This document shows, in pieces, positions 8,170 to 16,245 of a stretch of 64,000 bases of DNA. How positions within the stretch are numbered: the first letter of the stretch is position 1; each line of letters begins with the position of its first letter. The stretch is taken from positions 122,344 to 186,343 of the forward strand of contig JBGSNZ010000036.1 of NCBI GenBank assembly GCA_041739345.1. The letters are read 5' to 3'. Origin of the DNA: DIGJ01 sp041739345 (lineage in GTDB: Bacteria; Bacillota; Clostridia; Lachnospirales; Lachnospiraceae). The notes under the pieces are model-generated. The model ran no database searches, had not been told where the DNA came from, and saw nothing but the letters and a program-made list of their open reading frames with translations. The translations under genes were made by a program, and so were the position numbers.

Positions 8170-9207
8170 TTATATCTTGTTTTTAAATATTTCATCTAAC
8201 TGAACCATTAAGGTTTTTAAAGTACCAACAACTTTTTCATAGTCCATACGTTTTGGTCCAACAATTCCAATCTTTCCATAAACGCCTTCCTCAATTTCAT
8301 AAGTCGCAGTTACCATAGAACAATCTTTCATTACCTGTAGAGGCGCTTCGTCTCCAATGTATACTTGAATTGCATGATTATGATTATCTTCATTATCCTT
8401 TGTATCATTTATAAGTTTTGTAAGTTCTTCCTTTTCTTCAAACGTATAAAGAAGCTCACTTGCTTTATTTGCATCACTCAATTCTGGATATTTTAAAATG
8501 TTTGTTGCTCCACTGGTGTAAATTTCTAAGTTATCTTCTTCACTGATTGCTTCTGCAATGACATCTAAAATATTTCCTATTACATCAGAGTACTCACCAG
8601 CTTGTTCCTTCATCTTTTGTATCAATGCCATATTGATTTCGGTCAAATCAAGTCCTTGTAGAAATGTATTTAAAACAATATTTAATTTCAAAGTTATTTC
8701 TTTTGTCAAAGGTAGACTAATATTGATTATTTTATTTTTTACAATGTTTCCTTCTATAACAATTACAGCAAGTAACTGGTCTTCCTCTACTTCAGAAAGC
8801 TGAACAAATTTCACTTTTTTATGTTTATACTTTGGTTTTGAAACCATGGAAGTATAGTTTGTATTGACTGCCAAAAGCTTTGCTACCTGTTGTAAAAGAA
8901 GTTCGATTCTATCTGCCTTTTGGTCAAGCTTATCTTTGATTTCCTCAATCTCTTGAACTTTTTCTGCCATCATGTTATCTACATATAAGCGATAACCTTT
9001 GTCAGTAGGGATGCGTCCTGCTGAAGTATGCGGTTGGATGATAAAACCCAGTTCCTCTAAATCAGACATTTCATTTCGAATGGTTGCAGAACTTAAATTC
9101 AAATCGGTATATTTTGATATAGTTCGGGAGCCTACCGGTTCACCGGTTTCTAAATAGTTTCGAACGACCGCTTGTAATATCTTAAGTTTTCGTTCATCTA
9201 ACTCCAT
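8170..9207 (-). CDS. hrcA: Heat-inducible transcription repressor HrcA
   Basis: Repressor of class I heat-shock genes; it binds CIRCE and needs GroEL for activity. The N-terminal winged helix is clear (SRTISKYTDLNLSSATIRNE, then SDLEELGFIIQPHTSAGRIP), followed by the GAF-like dimer domain. The start at 9207 (345 aa, MELDERKLKIL) follows AAGGGG. The longer GTG frame at 9234 would start inside the CIRCE operator and is rejected. It is the first gene of the operon, so it represses itself. Confidence 0.96.
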   Translation of the reverse strand: MELDERKLKILQAVVRNYLETGEPVGSRTISKYTDLNLSSATIRNEMSDLEELGFIIQPHTSAGRIPTDKGYRLYVDNMMAEKVQEIEEIKDKLDQKADRIELLLQQVAKLLAVNTNYTSMVSKPKYKHKKVKFVQLSEVEEDQLLAVIVIEGNIVKNKIINISLPLTKEITLKLNIVLNTFLQGLDLTEINMALIQKMKEQAGEYSDVIGNILDVIAEAISEEDNLEIYTSGATNILKYPELSDANKASELLYTFEEKEELTKLINDTKDNEDNHNHAIQVYIGDEAPLQVMKDCSMVTATYEIEEGVYGKIGIVGPKRMDYEKVVGTLKTLMVQLDEIFKNKI

Positions 9208-9227
9208 CTGCACCCCTTCTTTCTTTG

Positions 9228-9254
9228 TTAGCACTCATCTTTGTGGAGTGCTAA
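9228..9254 (-). promoter_or_regulatory. CIRCE operator
   Basis: Perfect consensus TTAGCACTC, 9-nt spacer, GAGTGCTAA. It lies between the promoter and the hrcA ribosome binding site. It is the HrcA binding site by established knowledge. Confidence 0.98.
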
Positions 9255-9267
9255 CATCTTTAGACAT

Positions 9268-9296
9268 AAAATACCACTTCTTAAATACTTTGTCAA
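9268..9296 (-). promoter_or_regulatory. SigA-type promoter of the hrcA operon
   Basis: On the minus strand TTGACA (9291-9296), 17 bp, TATTTT (9268-9273). Transcription would begin near 9261, just ahead of CIRCE. Confidence 0.85.
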
Positions 9297-9358
9297 TATT
9301 CTTTTGAAATTTTTTTAAAATTCTTACGAAACTATTTCGTTGCTCAAAAAGCAAGAAC

Positions 9359-9401
9359 CTGAAAATCGATGTACAGATATACAATATCCATCGATTTTCA
9401 G
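9359..9401 (-). terminator. Hairpin downstream of the HAD hydrolase gene
   Basis: Perfect 13-bp inverted repeat CTGAAAATCGATG (9359-9371) with CATCGATTTTCAG (9389-9401), starting 8 bp past the HAD gene. The T tract on the minus strand is interrupted, so efficiency is uncertain. Confidence 0.65.
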
Positions 9402-9408
9402 ATTCTAT

Positions 9409-10194
9409 TTATATAACATTCAACCATTTTAATGCATTTTCTATTCCATCTTCATCCACATCTGTTGTTATATAATTTGCCATTTCAAGTACAGCCTTCG
9501 ATGAATTTCCCATCGCAATACTAGTATGCGCATAGGAGAGCATAGATATGTCATTATTACTGTCGCCAATGGCAACCGTATCGCTAATTTCCATTCCCAG
9601 ATAATCAATTAGATACTGAATTCCACTAGCCTTTGAAAATCCCTTCGGAACAATTTCCCAAAATCCATTTTCACGATCGATAAAATCAAAAACATGTATA
9701 AACTTATTCATAAAACAACTTAAATTGCTATTTTTGTCCGTGTAGACAAATAATTTATCGATTATCAAATTGGGATCGTCCCATTTCTTAAATATAAATG
9801 ATTTTTCACGGATAAACTTTTTAAAAAGGTCTGTATGCATGTTTTCGTAATCATCTATGTAATCGCCCCATTCACCTTCTAGAACTCCATCAATTTTGCA
9901 ATTACGTAGTTCTTTTATTACTTCCATTGCTGTTTCATGGGAAAGCATCTGATGCATCAAATCTTTTTCTTCAAATTTTATAGAAGTTCCACATCCTAAT
10001 AAGTATCCATCAAAACCAATGTCTTCTTTTAACTCTTTTTCAACCAGATAATCACATCTACCAGTATTAATTACTGCAAGATGTCCATTTTCCCTGGCTT
10101 TCTTAATTGCTTTTCTGGTACTTGGCAATATTTTTTGACTTTTTTCACTTAAGATAGTACCATCAATATCAAAAAAAATTATTTTTTTATTCAT
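9409..10194 (-). CDS. HAD-superfamily (Cof-type) phosphatase
   Basis: Cytoplasmic HAD phosphatase of the Cof/YidA type, 261 aa. Motif I is IIFFDIDGTIL (catalytic DxD near the N-terminus), motif II is VINTGR and motif IV is AIGDSNNDISML. The long insert between motifs II and III is the type-2 cap that sets substrate choice. The family dephosphorylates sugar phosphates or flavin-related compounds; the substrate here is unknown. The ATG at 10194 is chosen because GGAG precedes it; a TTG at 10221 is less likely. It sits between hemW and hrcA. Confidence 0.87.
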   Translation of the reverse strand: MNKKIIFFDIDGTILSEKSQKILPSTRKAIKKARENGHLAVINTGRCDYLVEKELKEDIGFDGYLLGCGTSIKFEEKDLMHQMLSHETAMEVIKELRNCKIDGVLEGEWGDYIDDYENMHTDLFKKFIREKSFIFKKWDDPNLIIDKLFVYTDKNSNLSCFMNKFIHVFDFIDRENGFWEIVPKGFSKASGIQYLIDYLGMEISDTVAIGDSNNDISMLSYAHTSIAMGNSSKAVLEMANYITTDVDEDGIENALKWLNVI

Positions 10195-10227
10195 CTTTAC
10201 TCTCCATTTCCTTTTCTGCAAGTTCTT

Positions 10228-11394
10228 CTATTCTTCATCCAATAAGAATTTGGCAAGTACATAGTTACTAATATCAATTCCTCTTTCAGTAAGATAGATA
10301 TAATTTTGGCTTTCCTCTAAGAGTTTTTCTTTTGCCAGCTCTTCGATTACATCTTTGTAAACTTCTTTCATTGGTATAGAAAAGTTTTGGTCAAATTCTA
10401 TCTTCGAGACGCCCTTCATTTTTCGAAACCCCAAAAACATAAACTCTTCCATTTGTGTCTTCGCATTAAGAATCTCAATCTCTCGTCCAGTATTATTCTT
10501 TTCAACATAATTGTTGTATCCAGTTTGTGTGGTAGGATTTTTAAACCGTTCATTTTCAAACAAGGAAGCTGCTGAAAGTCCCAGACCCAAATATGGAGTC
10601 CGTTCCCAATACCCTAGATTATGCTGACAACTATAGCCTTCTTTTGCATAGTTTGAAATCTCATATCTTGTATAACCATTTTCATATAGCATTCGCTTGG
10701 TTAGCCGATACATTTCACGCTCCGTATCTTCATCTGGCAATAATTCTTCATGATTTTCATACGTATCATAAAATGGCGTCCCCTCTTCTATGATTAGGCT
10801 ATAGGCTGATATATGTTCTGGTTTTAATTCTAAAACTTTAGTAAGTGTATTTTTCCAGGAATCTATCGTTTGTCCTGGAAGTGCTGACATCAAATCTATG
10901 TTGATATTATTAAAACCACATTCTCTAGCTAGCGCATAATTTTCCATGAATTCTTCCATGGTATGAATTCTTCCAAGTAACTTTAATTCTTCGTTATTAG
11001 CAGATTGAAGCCCAAGGCTTAAGCGATTGATTCCAAGCGACCGATAAGTAGTAAGCTTTTCTTTTGAAAGCGTTCCCGGATTAGCTTCTATTGTGATTTC
11101 CATTTTATCCTTTGGCGCAAGTAAAAAGACCTTGTTTATTTTTTCCATAATTCCTTTTATATAAGAAGAATCAATCGAGGAAGGGGTGCCTCCTCCAATA
11201 AATATGGTCTTTACTTGGTAATTCCAAATTGGGAAGTTACCATTACCATAGTTTTCGATTTCTGTAAGTAAGCTGTGATAATAGGTATCGATTACCTCTT
11301 TCGTTTCCGGTCCCGAAATAAAATCACAGTACTTACACTTTCTTATACAAAAGGGAATATGGATATATAGTTCAAGGTCTTTTTTCTTATTCAT
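10228..11394 (-). CDS. hemW: Heme chaperone HemW (radical SAM)
   Basis: Radical SAM protein related to oxygen-independent coproporphyrinogen oxidase. The N-terminal CIRKCKYC supplies the CxxxCxxC cluster ligands, followed by FIGGGTPS. The HNLGYW motif further on (HNxxYW) is the heme-binding mark of HemW rather than HemN. The C-terminal winged-helix-like domain is intact; length 388 aa is usual. Its ATG overlaps the lepA stop by one base (TAATG), which implies translational coupling. The older name is hemN-like. Confidence 0.92.
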   Translation of the reverse strand: MNKKKDLELYIHIPFCIRKCKYCDFISGPETKEVIDTYYHSLLTEIENYGNGNFPIWNYQVKTIFIGGGTPSSIDSSYIKGIMEKINKVFLLAPKDKMEITIEANPGTLSKEKLTTYRSLGINRLSLGLQSANNEELKLLGRIHTMEEFMENYALARECGFNNINIDLMSALPGQTIDSWKNTLTKVLELKPEHISAYSLIIEEGTPFYDTYENHEELLPDEDTEREMYRLTKRMLYENGYTRYEISNYAKEGYSCQHNLGYWERTPYLGLGLSAASLFENERFKNPTTQTGYNNYVEKNNTGREIEILNAKTQMEEFMFLGFRKMKGVSKIEFDQNFSIPMKEVYKDVIEELAKEKLLEESQNYIYLTERGIDISNYVLAKFLLDEE

Positions 11395-13208
11395 TATTCA
11401 TCATCCAGTTTTAGCACGCTCATGAATGCTTTCTGTGGAATTTCTACATTTCCAACCTGACGCATTCTCTTCTTGCCTTCTTTTTGCTTTTCCAATAGTT
11501 TTCTCTTACGTGAAATATCTCCACCATAACATTTTGCCAATACATCCTTACGCATCGCTTTTACCGTTTCTCTTGCAATTACCTTAGATCCAATTGCTGC
11601 CTGAATTGGTATTTCAAATAACTGTCGAGGTATTTCTAACTTTAATTTTTCACACATCTTGCGTCCACGCTCATAGGCCGTATCTGCATGAATAATAAAG
11701 GACAACGCATCCAAGGTCTCTTTATTAAGTAAAATATCAAGCTTTACCAAATTGGCAGGTTCATATCCCTTCAATTCATAATCAAAGGACGCATAGCCTT
11801 TGGACCTTGATTTCAATGCATCAAAGAAATCATAAATAATTTCATTTAATGGCAAATCATATTTAAGAAGAGCTCTGGTTTGTTCCATATATTCAATACC
11901 AAGATAAACCCCTCGTCGTTCCTGGCAAAGTGCCATGATTGATCCAACATATTCCGTTGTTACCATAATTTCTGCACTTACCATTGGTTCTTCCATATGT
12001 TCAATTTCGGAAGGGTCAGGTAAATTACTCGGATTGGTAAGATCCATAACTTCACCATTTGTCTTGTATATCTTATAAATAACACTCGGTGCGGTCGTTA
12101 CTAAATCAAGATTATACTCTCTCTCCAAACGTTCCTGTATGATTTCAAGGTGTAGTAGGCCTAAGAACCCACATCGGTAACCAAATCCAAGTGCGACGGA
12201 GGTTTCTGCCTCAAACTGAAGAGACGCATCATTTAATTGAAGTTTTTCAAGTGCATCGCGTAAATCTCCATATTTAGCACCATCCGCTGGGTATAGCCCG
12301 CAGTAAACCATTGGATTTACCTTTTTATAACCAGGTAGCGCTTCCTTACAAGGATTTTCCGCATCTGTTATCGTATCACCCACACGTGTGTCTTTTACAT
12401 TCTTTAAACTAGCAGTAATATAACCTACCATTCCGGCAGTTAATTCCTCACAAGGTATAAACTGACCAGCACCAAAGGTTCCTACTTCCACGACTTCTTC
12501 CATTGCGCCAGTTGCTATCATTTTCATCTTTGTACCTTTTTTGACGCTTCCATCAAAAACACGACAAAAAATAATAACACCCTTATAAGAATCATAGATA
12601 GAGTCAAAAACCAAAGCCTTTAATGGTTCCTCTACTTTTCCTTTAGGAGCTGGTATCTTTGCAACGATTTGTTCTAAAACTTCTTCTATATTAATACCGT
12701 TTTTGGCAGAAATCAAAGGTGCATCTTGCGCTTCTAGCCCAATAACATCTTCTATCTCATTTTTTACACGTTCCGGTTCTGCACTTGGTAAGTCAATTTT
12801 ATTAATTACCGGCATAATTTCTAAGTTATGGTCCAGAGCCAGATAACAATTTGCCAGTGTCTGAGCTTCAATTCCTTGTGCCGCATCCACAACTAAAATC
12901 GCACCCTCACAAGCTGCAAGACTTCTGGAAACCTCATAGTTAAAGTCGACATGACCCGGTGTATCTATTAAATTAAATACATATTCTTCACCATCTTTTG
13001 CTTTATATACGGTACGAACAGTTTGTGCTTTAATCGTAATTCCACGTTCCCGTTCTAGATCCATATTATCAAGCACCTGTGCCTGCATCTCACGACTCGT
13101 TAGCAATCCAGTCTTTTCTATGATACGATCGGCTAAGGTTGATTTGCCATGGTCAATATGCGCAATAATACAAAAATTACGAATTTTACTTTGGTTCATT
13201 CCTGACAT
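11394..13208 (-). CDS. lepA: Elongation factor 4 (LepA)
   Basis: Ribosome-associated GTPase that acts on stalled or mistranslocated ribosomes. 604 aa with G1 AHIDHGKST, G2 region RERGIT, G3 DTPGHVDF and G4 NKIDLP. Domains II, III and V and the LepA C-terminal domain follow (ending with basic RKRKLLEKQKEGKKRM). AGGAGATAAG lies 6 nt before the ATG. It is followed by hemW with a one-base overlap, the order seen in most clostridia and bacilli. Confidence 0.98.
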   Translation of the reverse strand: MSGMNQSKIRNFCIIAHIDHGKSTLADRIIEKTGLLTSREMQAQVLDNMDLERERGITIKAQTVRTVYKAKDGEEYVFNLIDTPGHVDFNYEVSRSLAACEGAILVVDAAQGIEAQTLANCYLALDHNLEIMPVINKIDLPSAEPERVKNEIEDVIGLEAQDAPLISAKNGINIEEVLEQIVAKIPAPKGKVEEPLKALVFDSIYDSYKGVIIFCRVFDGSVKKGTKMKMIATGAMEEVVEVGTFGAGQFIPCEELTAGMVGYITASLKNVKDTRVGDTITDAENPCKEALPGYKKVNPMVYCGLYPADGAKYGDLRDALEKLQLNDASLQFEAETSVALGFGYRCGFLGLLHLEIIQERLEREYNLDLVTTAPSVIYKIYKTNGEVMDLTNPSNLPDPSEIEHMEEPMVSAEIMVTTEYVGSIMALCQERRGVYLGIEYMEQTRALLKYDLPLNEIIYDFFDALKSRSKGYASFDYELKGYEPANLVKLDILLNKETLDALSFIIHADTAYERGRKMCEKLKLEIPRQLFEIPIQAAIGSKVIARETVKAMRKDVLAKCYGGDISRKRKLLEKQKEGKKRMRQVGNVEIPQKAFMSVLKLDDE

Positions 13209-13263
13209 TCTTATCTCCTATTCCATTCATAATACTCATAAGAGTATATCATAGCTTTATCTT

Positions 13264-14439
13264 TCATTCAAGCACTTGATTTAGGATGTCAGCTAGAGGC
13301 TCCATTGCATTTTTTGCTTCTTGAAGCGTATTATTTTGATTTCCAAGCTCAATCAATATGGAGCGGCTAGCAAGATGCATATTATATCGATACCCTTTTA
13401 AATAGTTCGGAGTCGTAAAATTAGGGTACTTTTCCATCGCTTTTAACTTAAGCTGTAGGGAAAAAGATAGATTATTAACGAGATTTGGATTTTCCAAATA
13501 ATCAATCGGTCCCGTTTTATTCCGACTTAGCCCATTAAACAACATAATCTTAGCCGTCTTTTTTCCATTTATTGTGGTAAGCTTCTTTTCAATTCCAGAA
13601 ACTCCATCACGATGTATATCTATAATTACTTTTATGCTTGGATATTTTTCCAGATTGTTCTTAACACCAACGGCAGCCTGATTGTAAGCTTTGTTTCGAT
13701 CTGTAACACCATCCACAATATCATATGCTGTCTCATCATGAATTACGTTATATCCATATTGTTCTTCTAGAATTTCTTTCAAGCAAGCACCTACCCCAAT
13801 TACGGATTCATCCTTATTTCCTTCTTGGCTATCAACAAAACTTTCCGATCCCCCATGCGTATGATAAATAAGTATCTGAGGATCATCGCTTTTTTGTATA
13901 GAAAAGTCTTCGTTTATCATTTTCTTAACATCAAAAATACTGGTATCTGCTGATGTAGTGCCATCCACCACGTAGAAATTACTTAGCAAATATTCCGGAT
14001 CAAGGTTTTTTTTAAGCTCTTTTATTTTGCTTTGGTTCGTTTTTGCAATTACTTCTACATCTTCTTCCGCCTCAGCGTTATCTTCGTAATAGCTTTCACC
14101 AGTAATAATTGGAAAGTCAGAATTTTCATTGATTATTGAATAGTTAAGTGTTGCATCTCCTTCTTGAAGCTCCACAGAAGTTGAAACTGCCGCTGCTTCA
14201 CTTTCAATGGCATCAAGCAGGTTCCAGTTTTTGAGTGCTCCGCTTACAAATGGATAGGAGTTATATTCATAAAGCGTTGCGTTCTGGCGAATAAAATCAA
14301 GGCTCCATTGTTCTTTTACATACGTTCCAACTTCAAGATCTAGAACATTTCCACCTTTTACAATCAGGCAGGCCGCTCCAAAAAAGATACCTGTCCAAAT
14401 TATGATAAAAACAAATTTTGTTACATTGGTAAGTTTCAT
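13264..14439 (-). CDS. spoIIP: Stage II sporulation protein P
   Basis: Membrane-anchored peptidoglycan amidase/endopeptidase of the engulfment complex (with SpoIID and SpoIIM). 391 aa. One N-terminal membrane segment (FVFIIIWTGIFFGAACLIV) anchors it. The catalytic domain carries ILIYHTHGGSES and, further on, VIIDIHRDGV. The C-terminal half matches the SpoIIP domain throughout. It lies 55 bp downstream of gpr, the usual pairing. Being a sporulation gene it should be under mother-cell or forespore control, but I could not assign a sporulation sigma promoter. Confidence 0.94.
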   Translation of the reverse strand: MKLTNVTKFVFIIIWTGIFFGAACLIVKGGNVLDLEVGTYVKEQWSLDFIRQNATLYEYNSYPFVSGALKNWNLLDAIESEAAAVSTSVELQEGDATLNYSIINENSDFPIITGESYYEDNAEAEEDVEVIAKTNQSKIKELKKNLDPEYLLSNFYVVDGTTSADTSIFDVKKMINEDFSIQKSDDPQILIYHTHGGSESFVDSQEGNKDESVIGVGACLKEILEEQYGYNVIHDETAYDIVDGVTDRNKAYNQAAVGVKNNLEKYPSIKVIIDIHRDGVSGIEKKLTTINGKKTAKIMLFNGLSRNKTGPIDYLENPNLVNNLSFSLQLKLKAMEKYPNFTTPNYLKGYRYNMHLASRSILIELGNQNNTLQEAKNAMEPLADILNQVLE

Positions 14440-14494
14440 ATGCCTTCTCCTCTTCTATGATTTTATTCCTATCCAGAAGAATTTATGTTTCAAT

Positions 14495-15388
14495 TCATCC
14501 ATTACTCGTAACAGGATAAACTAACTGATTAAAAGAATTTGCAATCACCTGGCTCATAAGATTCACCGATTCATCAATATCTTTGGGTGTGACAAACATA
14601 TTTCTCATTGTTTCACTATTAAGTTCAAGAATAAAGTGTTCAGATTCATCCTCTGAAAATCCTTGTTTGGTAAGCACCTCTCGCATGCGGTCTTCAACAA
14701 TTGTAAGCGCATCTACAACTGTAGGAACTCCTAGGGCGATGACTTTAATTCCAAGACTATCTTTGTTTAACGCTTTACGATTGTTTCCCACTCCAGCTCC
14801 AGGACTGATACCGGTATTGGTAATCTGGATGGTTCGATTCAATCGTTTGGTACTTCTTGCTGCCAAAGCATCAATTACAATCAAACAATCTGGTTTTGTC
14901 TCTTTCGAGATTCCTTGTAGTATTTCCGAAGATTCCATACCAGTCTGAGCCATAACTCCCGGAGCAATTGCACTTAACGTTTCCATTTTATATTGGTCCT
15001 TAAAATCCTTTCCAAACTCCCGGATCAGATGTCTTGTGGCAATTAATGAATCCACAACTTTGGGTCCTAACGCATCTGGCGTAACCTCTCTATTTCCAAG
15101 TCCAGCTACCATAATATGTTTATTTTTAACACCACCAGCAAGTTCTTCTATATAATGACTAACCACTGCCTCAAGTTGCGGCATATCTTGTTCCAATTCA
15201 TTTACTTCAATCGTTATATACATGCCCACCGGTTTATTCATTGCCTTCGCAGCTCGTTCATCTTTTATTTCTAATGTTGTAATTTTGATTCCATTTTTTT
15301 CTTCCTCTTTTAAAATAACACCCTTAATTTCAACATCATCCTCTGGAAAACTCTCTCTTGCTTCAAGCGCCAAATCAGTCCGAATCAT
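14495..15388 (-). CDS. gpr: Germination protease Gpr
   Basis: Spore endopeptidase that degrades small acid-soluble proteins during germination; it is made as a zymogen that removes its own N-terminal piece. The start MIRTDLALEARES at 15388 (297 aa) follows GGGAG, and the N-terminus matches the family propeptide. Family core segments such as VAGLGNREVTPDALGPK and SAIAPGVMAQTGMES are present. A longer ATG at 15418 lacks a ribosome binding site. The start codon lies inside one arm of an exact 16-bp inverted repeat with the 5' leader. spoIIP follows. Confidence 0.95.
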   Translation of the reverse strand: MIRTDLALEARESFPEDDVEIKGVILKEEEKNGIKITTLEIKDERAAKAMNKPVGMYITIEVNELEQDMPQLEAVVSHYIEELAGGVKNKHIMVAGLGNREVTPDALGPKVVDSLIATRHLIREFGKDFKDQYKMETLSAIAPGVMAQTGMESSEILQGISKETKPDCLIVIDALAARSTKRLNRTIQITNTGISPGAGVGNNRKALNKDSLGIKVIALGVPTVVDALTIVEDRMREVLTKQGFSEDESEHFILELNSETMRNMFVTPKDIDESVNLMSQVIANSFNQLVYPVTSNG

Positions 15389-15460
15389 ATTTTCTCCCAT
15401 CTTCCACTTTAGTGGCATTTAATAAAGTTATTATCAATTTTCCCAAATATGATTCGGACT
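15377..15460 (-). promoter_or_regulatory. Inverted repeat that encloses the gpr start codon
   Basis: AGTCCGAATCATATTT (15377-15392) and its exact complement AAATATGATTCGGACT (15445-15460) are 52 nt apart. In the gpr mRNA the two arms would form a 16-bp stem with the AUG (15386-15388) in the 3' arm and the GGGAG in the loop next to it. A small CCACT/AGTGG hairpin sits inside the loop. The repeat is seen; control of gpr translation is inferred. Confidence 0.6.
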
Positions 15461-15552
15461 ATTCTAATCTGATCAAATGAAATTGAAGCAAAAAACAGCT
15501 TTCAAAAATTTCAATGAATAAAACTGGTTGTCCTTGTATTAAAATCAAAAGA

Positions 15553-15599
15553 AAAAGAGAAGAAGCAATTGTCACACCCACAATTGCTTCTTCTCTTTT
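15553..15599 (-). terminator. Strong bidirectional terminator after rpsT
   Basis: A perfect 20-bp stem (15553-15572 with 15580-15599) and a 7-nt loop, flanked by A and T runs. It separates rpsT from gpr, both on the minus strand. Confidence 0.93.
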
Positions 15600-15627
15600 G
15601 TTATTTAAATGTATTTAATTCTATAAT

Positions 15628-15891
15628 TTAAGCAAGTTTGTTAACAGCTAATGTTAAACGAGATACTTTTCTAGAAGCTGTGTTTTTATGATAAACACCC
15701 TTACTGGTTGCTTTCTCAATTTCTGTGATAGCAGCTCTTAAAGTAACATCAGCAGCAGCTTTATCAGCAGCAGCGATAGCAGCATCTACTTTCTTAACAG
15801 CAGTTTTAACCGCTGATCTAATAGATTTATTTCTTGCAGCCTTAGTCTCATTAACTAAGATTCTCTTCTTTGCAGATTTTATATTTGCCAA
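15628..15891 (-). CDS. rpsT: 30S ribosomal protein S20
   Basis: Small-subunit protein that binds 16S rRNA early in assembly. The family starts MANIKSAKKR, which places the initiation codon at the TTG at 15891, 8 nt after GGAGG. An ATG at 15906 is part of the ribosome binding site and is not used. 87 aa, rich in Lys, Arg and Ala. The rare TTG start resembles other S20 genes, where it keeps expression low. It has its own promoter and a hairpin-containing leader and ends at a strong terminator. Confidence 0.96.
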   Translation of the reverse strand: MANIKSAKKRILVNETKAARNKSIRSAVKTAVKKVDAAIAAADKAAADVTLRAAITEIEKATSKGVYHKNTASRKVSRLTLAVNKLA

Positions 15892-15929
15892 TCTGTACAC
15901 CTCCAATTAATATAAATGTTCATAAATTT

Positions 15930-15967
15930 TGTTGCACCTAAATCGGAGACACGATTCGGTTCGATGC
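15930..15967 (-). promoter_or_regulatory. Structured leader hairpin of the rpsT mRNA
   Basis: TTGCA/TGCAA, CC/GG and AAATCG/CGATT pair in order across 15930-15967 around a GAGACA loop, with small internal loops. It lies at the 5' end of the transcript predicted from the promoter just upstream. It may be an autoregulatory or stability element; this is inferred. Confidence 0.45.
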
Positions 15968-15979
15968 AAACATACTCTC

Positions 15980-16008
15980 TTATTTTAGATGAAAGGTTCT
16001 TATCTGTC
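15980..16008 (-). promoter_or_regulatory. SigA-type promoter of rpsT
   Basis: On the minus strand TTGACA (16003-16008), 17 bp, TAAAAT (15980-15985). Transcription would start near 15973. Confidence 0.85.
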
Positions 16009-16068
16009 AATAAGTTTTTCATCTTTTTATTTTTTTGTTTCAAAGAATCTATAATAATCCATTGAAAA

Positions 16069-16154
16069 CGGAGAGTGAGGGAGTTGAACCCTCGCGGCTG
16101 TTACACCCTAGAGCATTTCGAGTGCTCCCTCTTCGGCCTCTTGAGTAACTCTCC
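16069..16154 (-). tRNA. tRNA-Ser (CGA)
   Basis: On the minus strand the acceptor stem GGAGAGT/ACTCTCC closes an 86-nt tRNA with discriminator G. The anticodon loop is CTCGAAA, giving CGA, which reads UCG. The long variable arm (TAGGGTGTAACAGCCG) is typical of serine tRNAs. The T loop is GGTTCAACTCC. No CCA is encoded. Confidence 0.96.
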
Positions 16155-16159
16155 AAATA

Positions 16160-16222
16160 AACTTTGGTCCTAATGAACTTTAGTTCTAATGAACTTTAGT
16201 TCTAATGAACTTCAGTTCAATG
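16160..16222. repeat. Four tandem 16-bp units, each a small palindrome
   Basis: Units AACTTTGGTCCTAATG, AACTTTAGTTCTAATG (twice) and AACTTCAGTTCAATG run head to tail. Across each junction they create GAACTTTAGTTC, a 5-2-5 palindrome. The array lies between holA and tRNA-Ser and ends 6 bp from the tRNA 5' end. Confidence 0.8.
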
Positions 16223-16245
16223 TATACTTATAATCAATCTGAGCA

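Noticed and set aside
8151..8195. Longer grpE N-terminus from ATG 8195
   Set aside because: It overlaps hrcA by 26 nt and lacks a Shine-Dalgarno sequence; the GTG at 8150 has one.
9208..9234. Longer hrcA frame from GTG 9234
   Set aside because: That codon is part of the CIRCE operator and AAGGGG lies before the ATG at 9207.
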